From positions 4,402,001 through 4,466,000 of the forward strand of contig CM074127.1 in assembly GCA_037178625.1 (NCBI GenBank): a stretch of DNA of 64,000 nucleotides. The letters are read 5' to 3'. The stretch comes from Skeletonema tropicum (Eukaryota; Bacillariophyta; Thalassiosirophyceae; Thalassiosirales; Thalassiosiraceae). This document shows, piece by piece, positions 10,691 through 21,735 of this stretch (positions are counted from its first letter, which is position 1; each line of letters opens with the position of its first letter). The notes under the pieces are model-generated. The model saw nothing but the letters and a program-made list of their open reading frames with translations. It had not been told where the DNA came from and did no database searches. Position numbers and translations under genes: made by a program.

Positions 10691-11020
10691 GTGGATTCAA
10701 AAGTGCCAAGGAACTACAATGAAGACTTGATCAATATGTTGAATGATCTAAAACGAAGGAAAGATGCTATCGGAAAAGAGATCGAAAATGAATCAAGTAG
10801 ACGCGATGAAATCCGGGCGAGGATTGACGAAGAGAACGTACGACTATTTCAATGTGAAGCACACCTATCAAAGCTGCAGTCATCCAATGACGCCTATGCA
10901 AAGATGGTAAAAGAGGCTGAGGAAGCTTATAAGAAGATCGAACAATCGAGCAAGACATTGTTGCAAGTAATGCGGCGAGAGAGCAAGGTCATTCAGAAGG
11001 ATTTGACTGAAGGAGTTTGA
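10691..11020 (+). pseudogene. SSNA1/DIP13-like copy 2, start codon changed to GTG
   Basis: The coding sequence matches copy 1 over its whole 109 codons, but the ATG is GTG and an in-frame TGA lies three codons upstream. The first internal ATG (MLNDL, codon 17) would remove the conserved N-terminal YNEDLIN segment. Unless GTG is used or an upstream exon exists, this copy makes a shortened protein or none. Confidence 0.65.
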
Positions 11021-11094
11021 CTTGTGCTACGAATTTTATCAAGTAATCATCTATATGTATACAACAAGTCTTCCTGCACTCTCTAAAGCTCTCC

Positions 11095-11423
11095 CTACTC
11101 CCAAGAATCGACATAGCTAGTTGCTGTTGACTTAGATCTTTCGTAGGAACATGATCCGCTAGATGCTGATGATTCATCGATCGTTTCATCGTCTGTAGGG
11201 AGAGTCCTTGAGCTATTAGATAAATTCTTGGGCTTCATGCAGCGTTTTGAATTGCTTCTTCTCTTGTTGCTCTCGGAACTATTGGAACTCGTGCTCTTCT
11301 CCTCACAAACTATGACCGGCACCAATTTCTTCTTCAATACCATGAGCAGTTTTCCATTATTGTAGCGACACCCACCTGGAACACTTCTCTGAGCCCTCTT
11401 AATCAGCTCTATATAATCATAGG
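11095..11423 (-). pseudogene. Truncated tail of the right-flanking minus-strand gene, copy 2
   Basis: Same passenger fragment as in copy 1, ending at the equivalent breakpoint. It has no start region and is probably not functional. Confidence 0.8.
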
Positions 11424-11509
11424 TACTTATGGAGTGCCCAAATTGATTTTAAACCTATCGTCATTTTCCCAATTCATCGACTGACAGCTTTTGGCTTTGA
11501 GTGATCGAC

Positions 11510-12165
11510 CATGGATTCAAGGAACTGTAATGAAGACTTGATCAATATGTTGAATGATCTAGAAATAAGGAAGATATTGTCGGAAAAGGGAGCGAGAAAG
11601 AGAGAGCGATGAAGGAGGACGCATTGCGCCGGATGCGAATCACTGAAGATGAGGAGAAGGAGCTCGCAAACCCAAACAGCGAGAAGGAGTGGGTGAAAAA
11701 GCATCAAGCTAATGAGAGGAAGCTGATCGAGAGTGGGGTGACAAAGGAGCAGTTAGACAGCCTTGTTGCATACTATAAATCCAAACTCGACTCGGATGAA
11801 CCTCGAACCTTTTTTATGGACTCGCTGACAATACTAGTATCTAACTTGACCGCTTTGGCTCGGTTGTCAATATAGATGATGTGTAATCTATTCTAACAGA
11901 GATGATGTCGCCCCCCTTCAACGTTTCATTTGTTCCTTTCGTCGTGACAAGTTTCACTGACTTCAGTTGCAACAATATCGGAGCAGCCGCCGCAAACAAA
12001 AGGCTTGCCCTATCCCCGGCGACTACAGCGTGGGAAGTTATGCCTTTCCTAGTTGTCACGATACCTGCAGCGGCCCACATTCCTCCACCTTCATCGATAA
12101 TCCGATCGAGGATTGATGAAGAGAACATACGACTATTCCGAATTGAAATATTTGACGAACGCTAA
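11510..12165 (+). pseudogene. Split SSNA1-like pseudogene, copy 2
   Basis: Second copy of the interrupted pseudogene, with the same 485-bp insertion holding the PPDK-like fragment. The insertion therefore predates the tandem duplication. The following spacer, to 12712, repeats the Cys-rich-gene remnant. Confidence 0.7.
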
Positions 12166-12712
12166 CTAAACTCGCTTAACGCTACATAGTAAATCACCTC
12201 TATGGTACCTTAGACCTTCGGAAATCATATATCTGAACCCCGACGGGAAAAGTAGCGGTAGGAATCTATTCTCCTTCCAAAATGATAGGGTGCCCTACCC
12301 AGTTTCACAGTCGAAAGCTGCCGCTTCTTCGAGTACTAAGGCTCCAAAAAGAGGTTTCGACGTGGGTCGGAAGAAAGTTAAAGCCATCGGCGCAAAGAAA
12401 AGTTCTTGTCGAAGCAAGTACGGCCAATGCTGCTCGAGTCAATCGCATCAAACGCACTGAATGCCTGGCTCGGATGCGAAACGTTTTCGGTTTAGTTCAA
12501 TCAGTGCTATCTAAGGTTTAGCTGCTTGGATGGTCAAGAAATGTAAGAGAGATTTTGTTGTTTGTGCTGTTTGTACGTTACTGATTGTCATGTGAATCAT
12601 TTTGTGCAACATGCGCTCACAAAATCTCTTGCTCTCCTCTCTCCACATCTGCTCAGCTCAAGGGTATCAGCTTGATTTGGGAAGACTTGTGGGAGGGGTC
12701 ACTCCATCCCCC

Positions 12713-14057
12713 ATGCCACCCAAGGGAGCTTCAAAGCAAGCTGGTAAGAAGGCCGGTGCGCCCAAGATTGATCCAAAGCTCAAAGCTTTGTACGCCAAGT
12801 GGCAAGCAGAAGCTGAAAAGATGGGTGAAACGACTATCATAATTGACACAAATCAGGCCAAGAAGATCGTCTTTGATAAATTGCATGACTTGTTTAGCCC
12901 TGTCAACATTACGCAACTGTGAGTTCCTCATCGTGTTTTATTGTGTGAACGTTTGTGTAGTCAGCATGGTTCAATCTCACATCAATGTCATCTCAATGTT
13001 TTATGTGATAACTCTTGTACTTCCAAAGGCATCAAAAGTTGAAAGGGCATGTTCCTCAACCAATTCTTCGCAAGTGTCTTGACAAAATGGTAGACAAGTC
13101 AAATGACAATCCATTCGCTGACGATAGTGATGATGAAGACGAGAAATCTTCCAAGAAGAAGAGCGCATCAAAAACATCATCCGATGAGTATGCTGGGTCT
13201 ATTCGTGTCAAGGAAGGTAGGAACTCTAACAATACACTCTATTACGTCGATCACTCGAAGCTGCAGAATCATGGCAATGGGCTTCTCCCTGAAGCCAGAA
13301 ATGAGCTCTTCTCAAACCTCGAAATGTCAAAGCAGGAACTTGCTGCGCTAGGACAAAAGCACAAGCAGATCTCTTCGGATACAGCCCAGCTTCTCTCTGA
13401 GCCAAAGAACGAGGAGCTTGAGACTGAGCTTCAAGAGCTCACGAATAAGATTGAAATTCTGGATAATAGTCTCGAGGAAGCTCGTGCTCATGCATCGAGT
13501 AAGTTTGTGACTTGTTTTCGTTATGACTTGTTTTCGTTGTGACTGTTTTCATCTCGGAGAATGCATATTGCTCACCATGTCTTCGCCCGAATCCGTTCCG
13601 ATCCTAGATGCACAGCGTGCGAAGCAATTGAAGAGCCGTATCGCCAAGCTGTCCAGCGATTGGAGGAAGAGGAAGCGTCTGGCTAACGAATTCATCATGA
13701 ACATGGAAGAGGCCACGGATGGTACGATTAGCGTAAGTCACTTGTGTTTTGCTCGTGCGTAGTATCACTTCGCCTTCGCCCAAATACTCACTCTACTCCT
13801 CGTTCCAGATGAAGAAGTGTGTCAAAGGCGACGGCCCAATTGACATTGAAACTGACGAAGGAGCTATCAAAGGTGCAAAAGAGTATGCCCTGAAGAGGTC
13901 GAAGAGACCTAAAGTTATTTCGAGAGGAGGATTGAAGCAGCGAAATGGTAGTATGGCTTCAAACACTGGTTTGCAACCAGACGACAGATTCATCGGAGTC
14001 TTGCTTGATTCGAAGGGTTTTGTACAGAGGGTGTATAATGATGAGGAGGAGAATTAG
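12713..14057 (+). CDS. HOP2: HOP2-like (TBPIP/PSMC3IP) meiotic recombination protein, copy 3
   Basis: Exons 12713-12918, 13029-13498, 13608-13732 and 13809-14057 encode 349 residues, the same protein as copy 2 as far as I can compare. The first-intron acceptor is the weaker TTCCAAAG form shared with copy 2. Near 13090 it shares GTAGAC with copy 1 but AAATG with copy 2, a mosaic that suggests gene conversion between copies. It is the last full HOP2 gene, next to the intact right flank. Confidence 0.85.
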
Positions 14058-14265
14058 AGCATGCATAGGCGGTGGTGGGAATGATTTGTAGAAGTAAACC
14101 TTCATAATGATATTTGCGTGAAGGAAAAGTGCAAGCAGATTTTTAAATTTGTTTCGAATCCACCATACCGACCTGCCATTTATTCACCCTTGGACCTGCC
14201 ATTTCCATCTAACTTCATCAACGGTCAATATTTCATCGTGCATCTACTGCTCTGAGTGATCAACT

Positions 14266-14595
14266 GTGGATTCAAAAGTGCCAAGGAACTACAATGAAGA
14301 CTTGATCAATATGTTGAATGATCTAAAACGAAGGAAAGATGCTATCGGAAAAGAGATCGAAAATGAATCAAGTAGACGCGATGAAATCCGGGCGAGGATT
14401 GACGAAGAGAACGTACGACTATTTCAATGTGAAGCACACCTATCAAAGCTGCAGTCATCCAATGACGCCTATGCAAAGATGGTAAAAGAGGCTGAGGAAG
14501 CTTATAAGAAGATCGAACAATCGAGCAAGACATTGTTGCAAGTAATGCGGCGAGAGAGCAAGGTCATTCAGAAGGATTTGACTGAAGGAGTTTGA
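14266..14595 (+). pseudogene. SSNA1/DIP13-like copy 3, start codon changed to GTG
   Basis: Like copy 2, it carries GTG instead of ATG at the first codon, with an intact frame after it. Copies 2 and 3 must descend from one mutated unit, or share the change by conversion. Confidence 0.65.
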
Positions 14596-14669
14596 CTTGT
14601 GCTACGAATTTTATCAAGTAATCATCTATATGTATACAACAAGTCTTCCTGCACTCTCTAAAGCTCTCC

Positions 14670-15474
14670 CTACTCCCAAGAATCGACATAGCTAGTTGCT
14701 GTTGACTTAGATCTTTCGTAGGAACATGATCCGCTAGATGCTGATGATTCATCGATCGTTTCATCGTCTGTAGGGAGAGTCCTTGAGCTATTAGATAAAT
14801 TCTTGGGCTTCATGCAGCGTTTTGAATTGCTTCTTCTCTTGTTGCTCTCGGAACTATTGGAACTCGTGCTCTTCTCCTCACAAACTATGACCGGCACCAA
14901 TTTCTTCTTCAATACCATGAGCAGTTTTCCGTTATTGTAGCGACACCCACCTGGAACACTTCTCTGAGCCCTCTTAATCAGCTCTATATAATCATTCTCC
15001 TCGTACTTTGGCATCCGCGAGTACCCTTTTTGAACGAATGAAGTTATAAGCTTCCTCGAGGAAGTAGAAATAGACGTTGAACCCCTTTTCTTCGCGAACA
15101 AGGTAATCTCCTTTTTCAAACCCTACAGATATAGACTGCTATGAGATGCGGTTGAGCAGCTCTTGGAACGTTCTTGGTAGGAGGTGCTTTGTATGTCCGT
15201 CTATGAGGTGTGGATCTGTTGACATCGATGAAAGATGGCTAAGGATTTGTTGAGGCGCAGATGTAGATCCTCTATGTGTATTCCGCGATGATACGGTAGT
15301 GCAAAGTGAAACCTCTTGATCTCTCTCGATAAATGCAGCACTGTTGGGGCAGTTCGTTTCTACAGCCGGGTTGGAATAAATGTTGAGGCTAGAAACAGAT
15401 GAAGCACCTGATATGGTAGTCGACGACTTCGTGAGAGACGCAGGATGGGACAAGACTGCTGCTGTTGTCGACAT
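14670..15474 (-). CDS. Unknown Ser-rich protein, intact parent of the tail fragments
   Basis: Two open segments on the minus strand, 15474-15139 (Ser/Thr-rich, from MSTTAAVL) and about 15122-14670, probably belong to one gene. The exact joint is unclear: an acceptor-like TCTGTAG precedes the second segment, but I see no clean GTAAG donor. The second segment begins basic (LKKEITLFAKKRGS), contains PKYEENDYIELIKRAQRSV and ends in a Ser-rich acidic tail. I recognise no domain. Its last 330 bp were copied into tandem units 1 and 2, so this marks the original right edge of the duplicated region. Confidence 0.45.
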
Positions 15475-16048
15475 AACGAGGATTTGTTGCTTGAGGAACG
15501 GTGCTGTTGTGATAATTTCGCCCCTGGAGGGCCAACCATGACGTACTTTAAGATTTCCGTTAATTTTTAATTTTTAATATGATCGGTGATTGGCTTTTGT
15601 TTGTTTGTGAGCAAGTCGAGTTATGGTTGATCCAACCCAATGATTCCATCAATGATTCCCAGCGCATCAATTCAATCTCAAAAAAGTGAAATGGATCGGC
15701 CCAGGAGGCCGATGTAAGCGTATCTTGTGTCTCAACGGTATCCAGCTATGTCTACCCTCAGATAACTGGTGCGTGTAGATGGGCGGGAGTCCCATCCCCC
15801 ATAATGACCCAAAAGCAAGCGAAAGTTCCAAGTGAAGCTACTTACATAAGAATGAAGACGAAGATGTTGTGAACAGAACACAATTGCATGATAGTGTGTT
15901 CATGCACCGAATCAGAACGTGGTGTAGGTGATAAATTATTATGCCTTACGACATGACGAGAGTTCCAGCAAGCTTTCTCTTAAGCGTCGTCACGTTTCAG
16001 TAGCATAGAACTTTTTCGTCCTGCCTGATAGAATCTTTGTCGCTGTTC
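15475..16048. other. Intergenic region
   Basis: No coding signal recognised. It separates the leftward Ser-rich gene from the rightward long disrupted gene, so both promoters may lie here. Confidence 0.3.
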
Positions 16049-19000
16049 ATGTCAAGTGCACATCAACTCAAAAACATAGATAACACAACACAAGCAGAAG
16101 AATTGTCGAAAATCACTGACAAACAACACATTAGAAAGAGAGGTATCAATCAACAGTAATCGCAACATTTCGGCACTAGCAGTTCGACTGCAAGCACTCC
16201 AAACCGAAAACAGTCACCAATCGTCAGAAATAGCTCGTTTAAAGCGTCAGCTCAAAATACTATCTGAATTCAGAGGATTTCACATTAAGGGGAAAGAACT
16301 GTGGGAGTCCAGAGGGGGAAACGAACGCAGTTTTATAACTGTGTTGTCAAATATTGAGGGAGCTATGAATCAAAATCAACACAATCATATGCCTTCTGCT
16401 GAAGATAATGGTGACAACAGCAGCAAAAGTCATCCAACTTCTGTCGATTACAACAATGGGTAATGATTTGAGTGAGAGTGCAAATAGTTTTAATGACAAA
16501 CTACTTCAGAATGCCGCTGTAACTCCAGGTAAATATGAAGACTACGATGAGACACCATTCGAAGCCATTGCTTTTCTCTCTCCCAAGGTTTCCGAATTAT
16601 TAAAGGAAGAAGCGTTAGCGTTAGATGATGTGTTGGATACATCAGCATGGAGTGATAGCTCTGATAGTAGTGATGATGGGTATGGCAAAAGCAAACGTAG
16701 AAGGAAGAAGAGGAATGATGACGATGAAGATGGAATGGATGCAGAGTTGGCTGGGTTAGAGGCAGCTGGTTTGAGTTTACAAGAAGAGTTGGCACTTGCT
16801 GCTAATGGATTTGCTGATTTCTATGATGATGACGATGATGATTATGATGATGACAACGACAAGCGCACTTGGAAATGAAGAATCTGCAGCACGTTCAGGT
16901 GCGACCGGTAATAACGAAGGCTGGGAAGATTCCATGGATGAATTACTACCAGAATAATAGTCAGCCCAGCGCCCAAAGATCAAGTGCGAACGACACCAAC
17001 AACGGTACTACTACTCCACAACAACTCCTTTCGAAACTTAAATTATCATACAGTCTTGCAGATCATGCCGTAACTCTTGATGTGACAAGAAAAGAGTCTG
17101 ATAGAGGGCTGTATACAAGGCCATTATTATCTCGAAATGAGATTGAGACATTAGGTGTGGTTACATTGCCTAATTGGGTCGCACGACCAGGTTGGGAGGA
17201 GGATTCATCGATTGACAATACATCACGAGGGCGTGAGATGTACATGAACCGAATTTTGTCGTGTACCACTGAATACGTGGAGCCTCCCAAATCTAAAACA
17301 TTGAGAAAATTGTTCTCAGGATGGGTTCCTGGACCGGGTGAAAGACGACCTGAAGATGAAGGGCGAAAGACGTGGAAGTAAAATGGATGGAGATGAGGAT
17401 AGTAAACTTGTCACGGCGTACTCTCCCTCTCCCAATGATTCCGCTGACAACGATGATGATGAAAACGATGAGTTCGAAGAAGTACGTACTCGATCTCATT
17501 CTCGCCAACAAGTATTAATGGAGCCTCTCCCGGTGCGGACTGTTACTACGAGAATAAGACCCGATGTGTTGTGTGGATCTGTCATGACGGCGTTAACAAC
17601 AGCTGTGGAGAAAATTGGAGGCGAGATCACCAAACGCCAGGGTGGCCACCTGAGAGCAATCATTCCTGAAGAAAGATGAGAGTGTGGATGCCTGGTGAAT
17701 GGGAGAGAGAACAATCGAAGATTGATGAAGGTGAAGAACATGATTCAGAAGAACAAATTCGCGACACTTCTTTTGGTTCGCATGATGGCAGTGACTCACA
17801 AAGCGTCGTATCAATGTTATCATCTATCACATTTACTTCGCCTGCAAAATCTTCCAAACGTCAACTGCCAACCTTCAAAGTTTTAGCCACCATATCTTGT
17901 AGATGCACAGCTCGTTACGAAAAAGTTAGGCAAAGAATGTGAGAGAGTGTTGCTAATTCGAGTTTATCGCATACAGGATATTGCGCAGCAAAGAGCAGGT
18001 GCTGAGGATCAGGAGGAATTATTGGATGTGCCAGCCCCTCTTGATTTGTCAGTCAAATGTAGATTTTATGGGAGATGGAAGAAGAATTGATCTAGAATTG
18101 GAAAGTAAGCGCAGTGTTAGTGCAGTTACAAGATGCAGCTTCTCTTGTGCAAAGATTGAAAGCTGTGGGTGGGGAGGGGTTTGCTATTGATCAGCCTCAA
18201 CCTATGCTCACTCCACTAGACGAGCAAGACAATGAATCAGTTACGTCACATACAAGCACAAAGAGCTATCTCAAATCATTTGGTGATGCAATCACGTCTC
18301 CTATTCGGTACTTAAGTGGGAGCAACGTTGCGCCTCTACTAACTTCGCCAACACCCAGTGGATCAAAAAGCAGCGTAATGGGACTCATGTCCAAGGAGCT
18401 ACGGCGGAAATGCAAAGCATCTCCCTCTGTTGGAACCTATTCGAAATCAGACAAGAGTCATGGACTCTATCCTTGTCTGGCAAAGGAAGACGCGCCATAT
18501 GTACAGTCATCGTGGATCTTCTTGAAAGTTTGCATTGAAGAGTTGGATCAGCGTTGTCTTGGGTACAGCACTCTTGGAGTTACTCCGCTCTTCGAATCTC
18601 CTTCTTTAGCTCATATTGATGCTATTGATGCTCATTATATTGCACAAATCAAAGCGTTTCTGCCGTGAATCTATGATTGTGTCGTTAGTTAAAACGGCGT
18701 CTGAGTTGGAAGTCTATGCACGAGAACAAGAAGTTTCGTGCAGCAATTTGGATCACTTACTGAGGCCAACATTTGATGCGTACAAGCTTGCACCACCGCC
18801 ACTGCCAAAGCCAGTACCGTTGACAGCATATCCTTTGGACTTTCAACCTCCTGAAGGTGAGTTTGTTTGTGATTCACATTTCATCATGACTTCGCCTTCA
18901 CCGCTAACTTATCATCTTTAATTGTTTGGTAGATTTGTGCCCACCATGGGGACCTGAAGTTAAGAAAGTGCTGGAGAAATTATCCGATGAATCAACAAAC

Positions 19001-19780
19001 GATGGAACTGGTGTCAGCAATACCTGTCTCTCAAGTTTTGAACGTGCCAAGCGAGCTGTTTCTCTCTTGGTTGCGGCACTTCAGCGTCAAAATGATGTAG
19101 AGCAGGGGGCTCGTCTTGGGCGAAAGAACATGCAATGTATGGACAGATTAGCGAAGATGCAAGCTCACAAGCGCAACTCTATTTTGAAGATAAGAGATTC
19201 GTACGGAAGGTAAGTTGCACCTTGAAAGGATTACTAAGTAGTTTACTTCATATTGGATATTCTAACTTGTTTGATTTTCTCGTCACAGCAATTTACTTTC
19301 GACGAATGCAGCAGACGATTATCATCTCCTTCGACAAAAAAGTTCCAATGCAGCATCTATGTCTGACATAATCCATGCTATCCCTGATCAGGTTCCGTTG
19401 CTTATATGCAATGTTCTAGTCGGTAAGCGCAGCTGGTACATGCTTCGTTACTTCATCGCACATTCTCTTCCACACGCAGCTTCTTCCTATAATTGGTGGA
19501 GACAAAGTTCATCTATTCTCGATCAAGGATGTTGAGCTTACGATCAATCCCCCAGCAAAGTCTTTGCTGAAGTCCTCTACCGGCAAGTATTTCTTTGACC
19601 ACTTCAATATCTCGTAACAATGCAACAAGAGAAGAAGTTTATCAATTTATTCCATCGATAGGTGCTCGCCGATTTGCGAAGTTTTTAGAAGTGGTGAGAG
19701 ACATACTTGTCGAGAATCCCGACACATTGAAGTTAACTGAAAGAGGTGGCCTGGTGTACATGTATGACGATGCAAAGTAG
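16049..19780 (+). pseudogene. Long unknown coiled-coil/acidic protein gene, many one-base insertions
   Basis: From ATG 16049 an almost continuous coding signal runs to the stop at 19780, but it changes frame about a dozen times. Nearly every change is +1 (examples: T16461, T16955, T17379, T18666, about 19617); one near 17680 equals two such steps. The product would start with a coiled coil (ARLKRQLKILSEF), then have acidic Ser/Asp stretches with a basic patch SKRRRKKR. Well-ordered segments follow (RPDVLCGSVMTALTTAVEKI; VDAQLVTKKLGKECERVLL; SWIFLKVCIEELDQRCLGY). The end is EVYQFIPSIGARRFAKFLEV. True introns with GT...AG and matching phase are visible at about 18856-18951 and 19210-19289. I recognise no family. 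Codon-level sense between the breaks argues for a real gene with sequence errors, or a very young pseudogene. Confidence 0.5.
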
Positions 19781-20221
19781 GATGCAGCAGTAGCTTTAAT
19801 CGTATCTGTAATTCTTAACATATTAATTCCATATAAACGTGATCTAAAGGAGGCCAAGCGGGACGGTGAGGCTATCATATCCTCTTGTATCCTGCATCCA
19901 TCCCAGGGCTGCCTTCATTTTCAGCCGGCCAGCCAGGTCCAAGGAGACGGGCGGGCGGGTATTTAGATCGACGGGGGCGGGCAGGTTGGTTGTGTGTGAC
20001 GGACGTAGTCTGCGCTGAATCATTTTGACCCACAAAAACGAAACCGAAGGCCGATGAAGCGAAAGCAATCCTGCACCTACTTATGCGATGGATAAGTCAC
20101 CTATCATTCGGAAGATTCATCATTCATTCATATCATTGACTTAACAGCCTTCCTAGCATCCCTGTATAGTGTCAGGCGGCACCTGCTCGTTTCAATCTTC
20201 TTCTCAGCTTGAGCTTATGTA
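19781..20221. other. Intergenic region with G/C-rich tract
   Basis: A GGGCGGGCGGG-type tract near 19950 and CATTCATTCAT short repeats near 20120 are visible. No gene is supported. Confidence 0.3.
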
Positions 20222-21109
20222 ATGTCAAAAATGAACTCGCTTCGATCTCCATCATCTAACCTCTTCAAACAATTCATATCCTCTGGCACATGGTCGGTGC
20301 CGATAAGCGGTGCGTGCAAGACATCGAACGGGATGAGGAATCTCACACTACGCAGCTACTGGAGTGGAATCCATTTGGACTTTTTCGCTTGCCTACAATC
20401 AGCAGCGGCCGTATCACCGCCGAAGCAACCAGTTTTCATGCAACACTGTATCCTGTTGGTGTGGCCCCAAATTTAATAGAGTCTCCTTGGTTGCGAAGCA
20501 GACGTTATAGCAGCACCATGCCGCACAGCTACTAGCAGTACTAACAATAATGAAGTTGGGAAAGAACCGAAGAAAGTTGAATCTAAAGCACGCATCCTCT
20601 TTAACAAATACGGCTACGTCTTCGTTGGCACGTATCTATCAGTCTACGTCTTGACTCTTGTAACATTCTTCTTCGGCCTCGATTCTGGCCTCCTCGACCC
20701 AGGTACCCTTGCTCAACTTTTCAAAGTGAGCAAGAATTTGGCGTGTGAAACAGCTGATGTAATAGGTCCGACAGGAACAGGAGCATCTATGAATGAAGCT
20801 GCAAATGCCTATCACGACGAAGTTTCAGCTGAAGTGCGAGAAGATGGTCGCACTTTGGTCGAAATTGTCAAATCCTACATGCGTAGATTCGAGTGGACAA
20901 GTGGTTATGCGCAAAAGTTGGAGGAGAATCCTCATTTGGCAAATTTAGGCGTTGCTTGGTTCATTGTGAAATTCACAGAACCAATACGATTAGCGGCATC
21001 TGTTATCGTGACTCCAAAGGTAGCGAAAATTTTGGGTAGGAAAGTTCCAAAGCTAGTAGAGATGATATATTATATTAGGGAATTGCTTTCTTTCGGCTAC
21101 GCAATATAA
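20222..21109 (+). CDS. FAM210/DUF1279-like mitochondrial inner-membrane protein
   Basis: The C-terminal 180 residues read KARILFNKYGYVFVGTYLSV, a membrane segment, a variable loop, then LGVAWFIVKFTEPIRLAASV and TPKVAKILGRK. This is the DUF1279 layout: a KYG start, one membrane span, and an AxxxxKxxxPxRxxxxxxxTP block. FAM210 proteins act in mitochondria. The N-terminus is Arg/Ser-rich (WLRSRRYSST), as in a mitochondrial presequence, but lies in a different frame from the rest, offset +1 near 20530. Possible starts are 20222 (another frame) and 20290. The frame break fits the insertion-only pattern of the preceding gene, so the start is uncertain while the domain is sound. Confidence 0.65.
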
Positions 21110-21735
21110 AGTCATACTAATACTGTATTACAGTGCACTCAACCTAGCTTCCCATTCCTTAGTCACTCCCGAATTCAGTCTATTGAAATTGGTTAACGCT
21201 CGTTTCGAGTGTTGGAGGAACGAAAAGGCATGAAGGAGGCAAAGGATGAAGGCAAGTATGTGTTTACTCAAATCTCAAACGCTCTATCAAAAACACCTCC
21301 AGTGTTGTGATGACAAGATGTATGTTAATGTTCGAGTTCATTACAACGAAGAAAGAATAGACCCTTACTCCTGATTACAATGTTCATGTATTGTATGTTT
21401 TATTCAACATTATAAGTAATACACGCGCCTCTTCTATGTCACGAGTTAAATTACCACTGGGCATTAGTTAAGTCCATCTGATATGAATGATAAGACAAAA
21501 AACAAAGTCCTACAGTTATTCTGGCATTATTTACTTTGTTAAATACTCAGCAATATTTTATCCTGGCATTTACTCTGTTAAATGCTCAGCAATGTAACCC
21601 CCTTTTCAACCACTCCCTATTCCTCATTATCTGGTTGATAGATAGTCCCCCCCTATTTCTTACCCGATGAACATAATTAATTGTTGTGTTGTGGGGTGTT
21701 GTGCCCCCACCATCAAACCATAACCAACCAGCGAT
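21110..21735. other. Convergent intergenic region
   Basis: AT-rich sequence with a near-direct repeat of TCTGGCATTTACT / TCCTGGCATTTACTCTG around 21520-21575. It probably contains the 3' regions of the two flanking genes. No gene is supported. Confidence 0.35.

Larger units (their letters stand above)
5553..14998. repeat. Tandem 3,575-bp unit (2.6 copies) carrying HOP2-like and SSNA1-like genes
   Basis: Equivalent points recur at exactly 3,575 bp: HOP2 exon 2 at 5879, 9454 and 13029, and the SSNA1 reading frame at 7116, 10691 and 14266. Each unit has a 2.3-kb part A (HOP2, SSNA1 and the tail of a minus-strand gene) and a 1.28-kb part B. The order is A-B-A-B-A. Copy 3 continues past 14998 into the intact right-flanking gene, while copies 1 and 2 switch to part B at 7848 and 11423, so these are the duplication breakpoints. 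Part B ends with a decayed piece of the left-flanking Cys-rich gene. Copies differ by only a few bases in what I compared, which implies recent duplication or gene conversion. Private differences (for example GTAGAC, GTTGAC, GTAGAC near 5940, 9515 and 13090) argue against simple assembly duplication. Confidence 0.9.

Noticed and set aside
16049..20560. Programmed +1 frameshifting as the main explanation for repeated frame changes
   Set aside because: The same kind of extra base is absent from sister HOP2 copies, and insertions also occur in an intron, so error or mutation is simpler. Kept only as an alternative.
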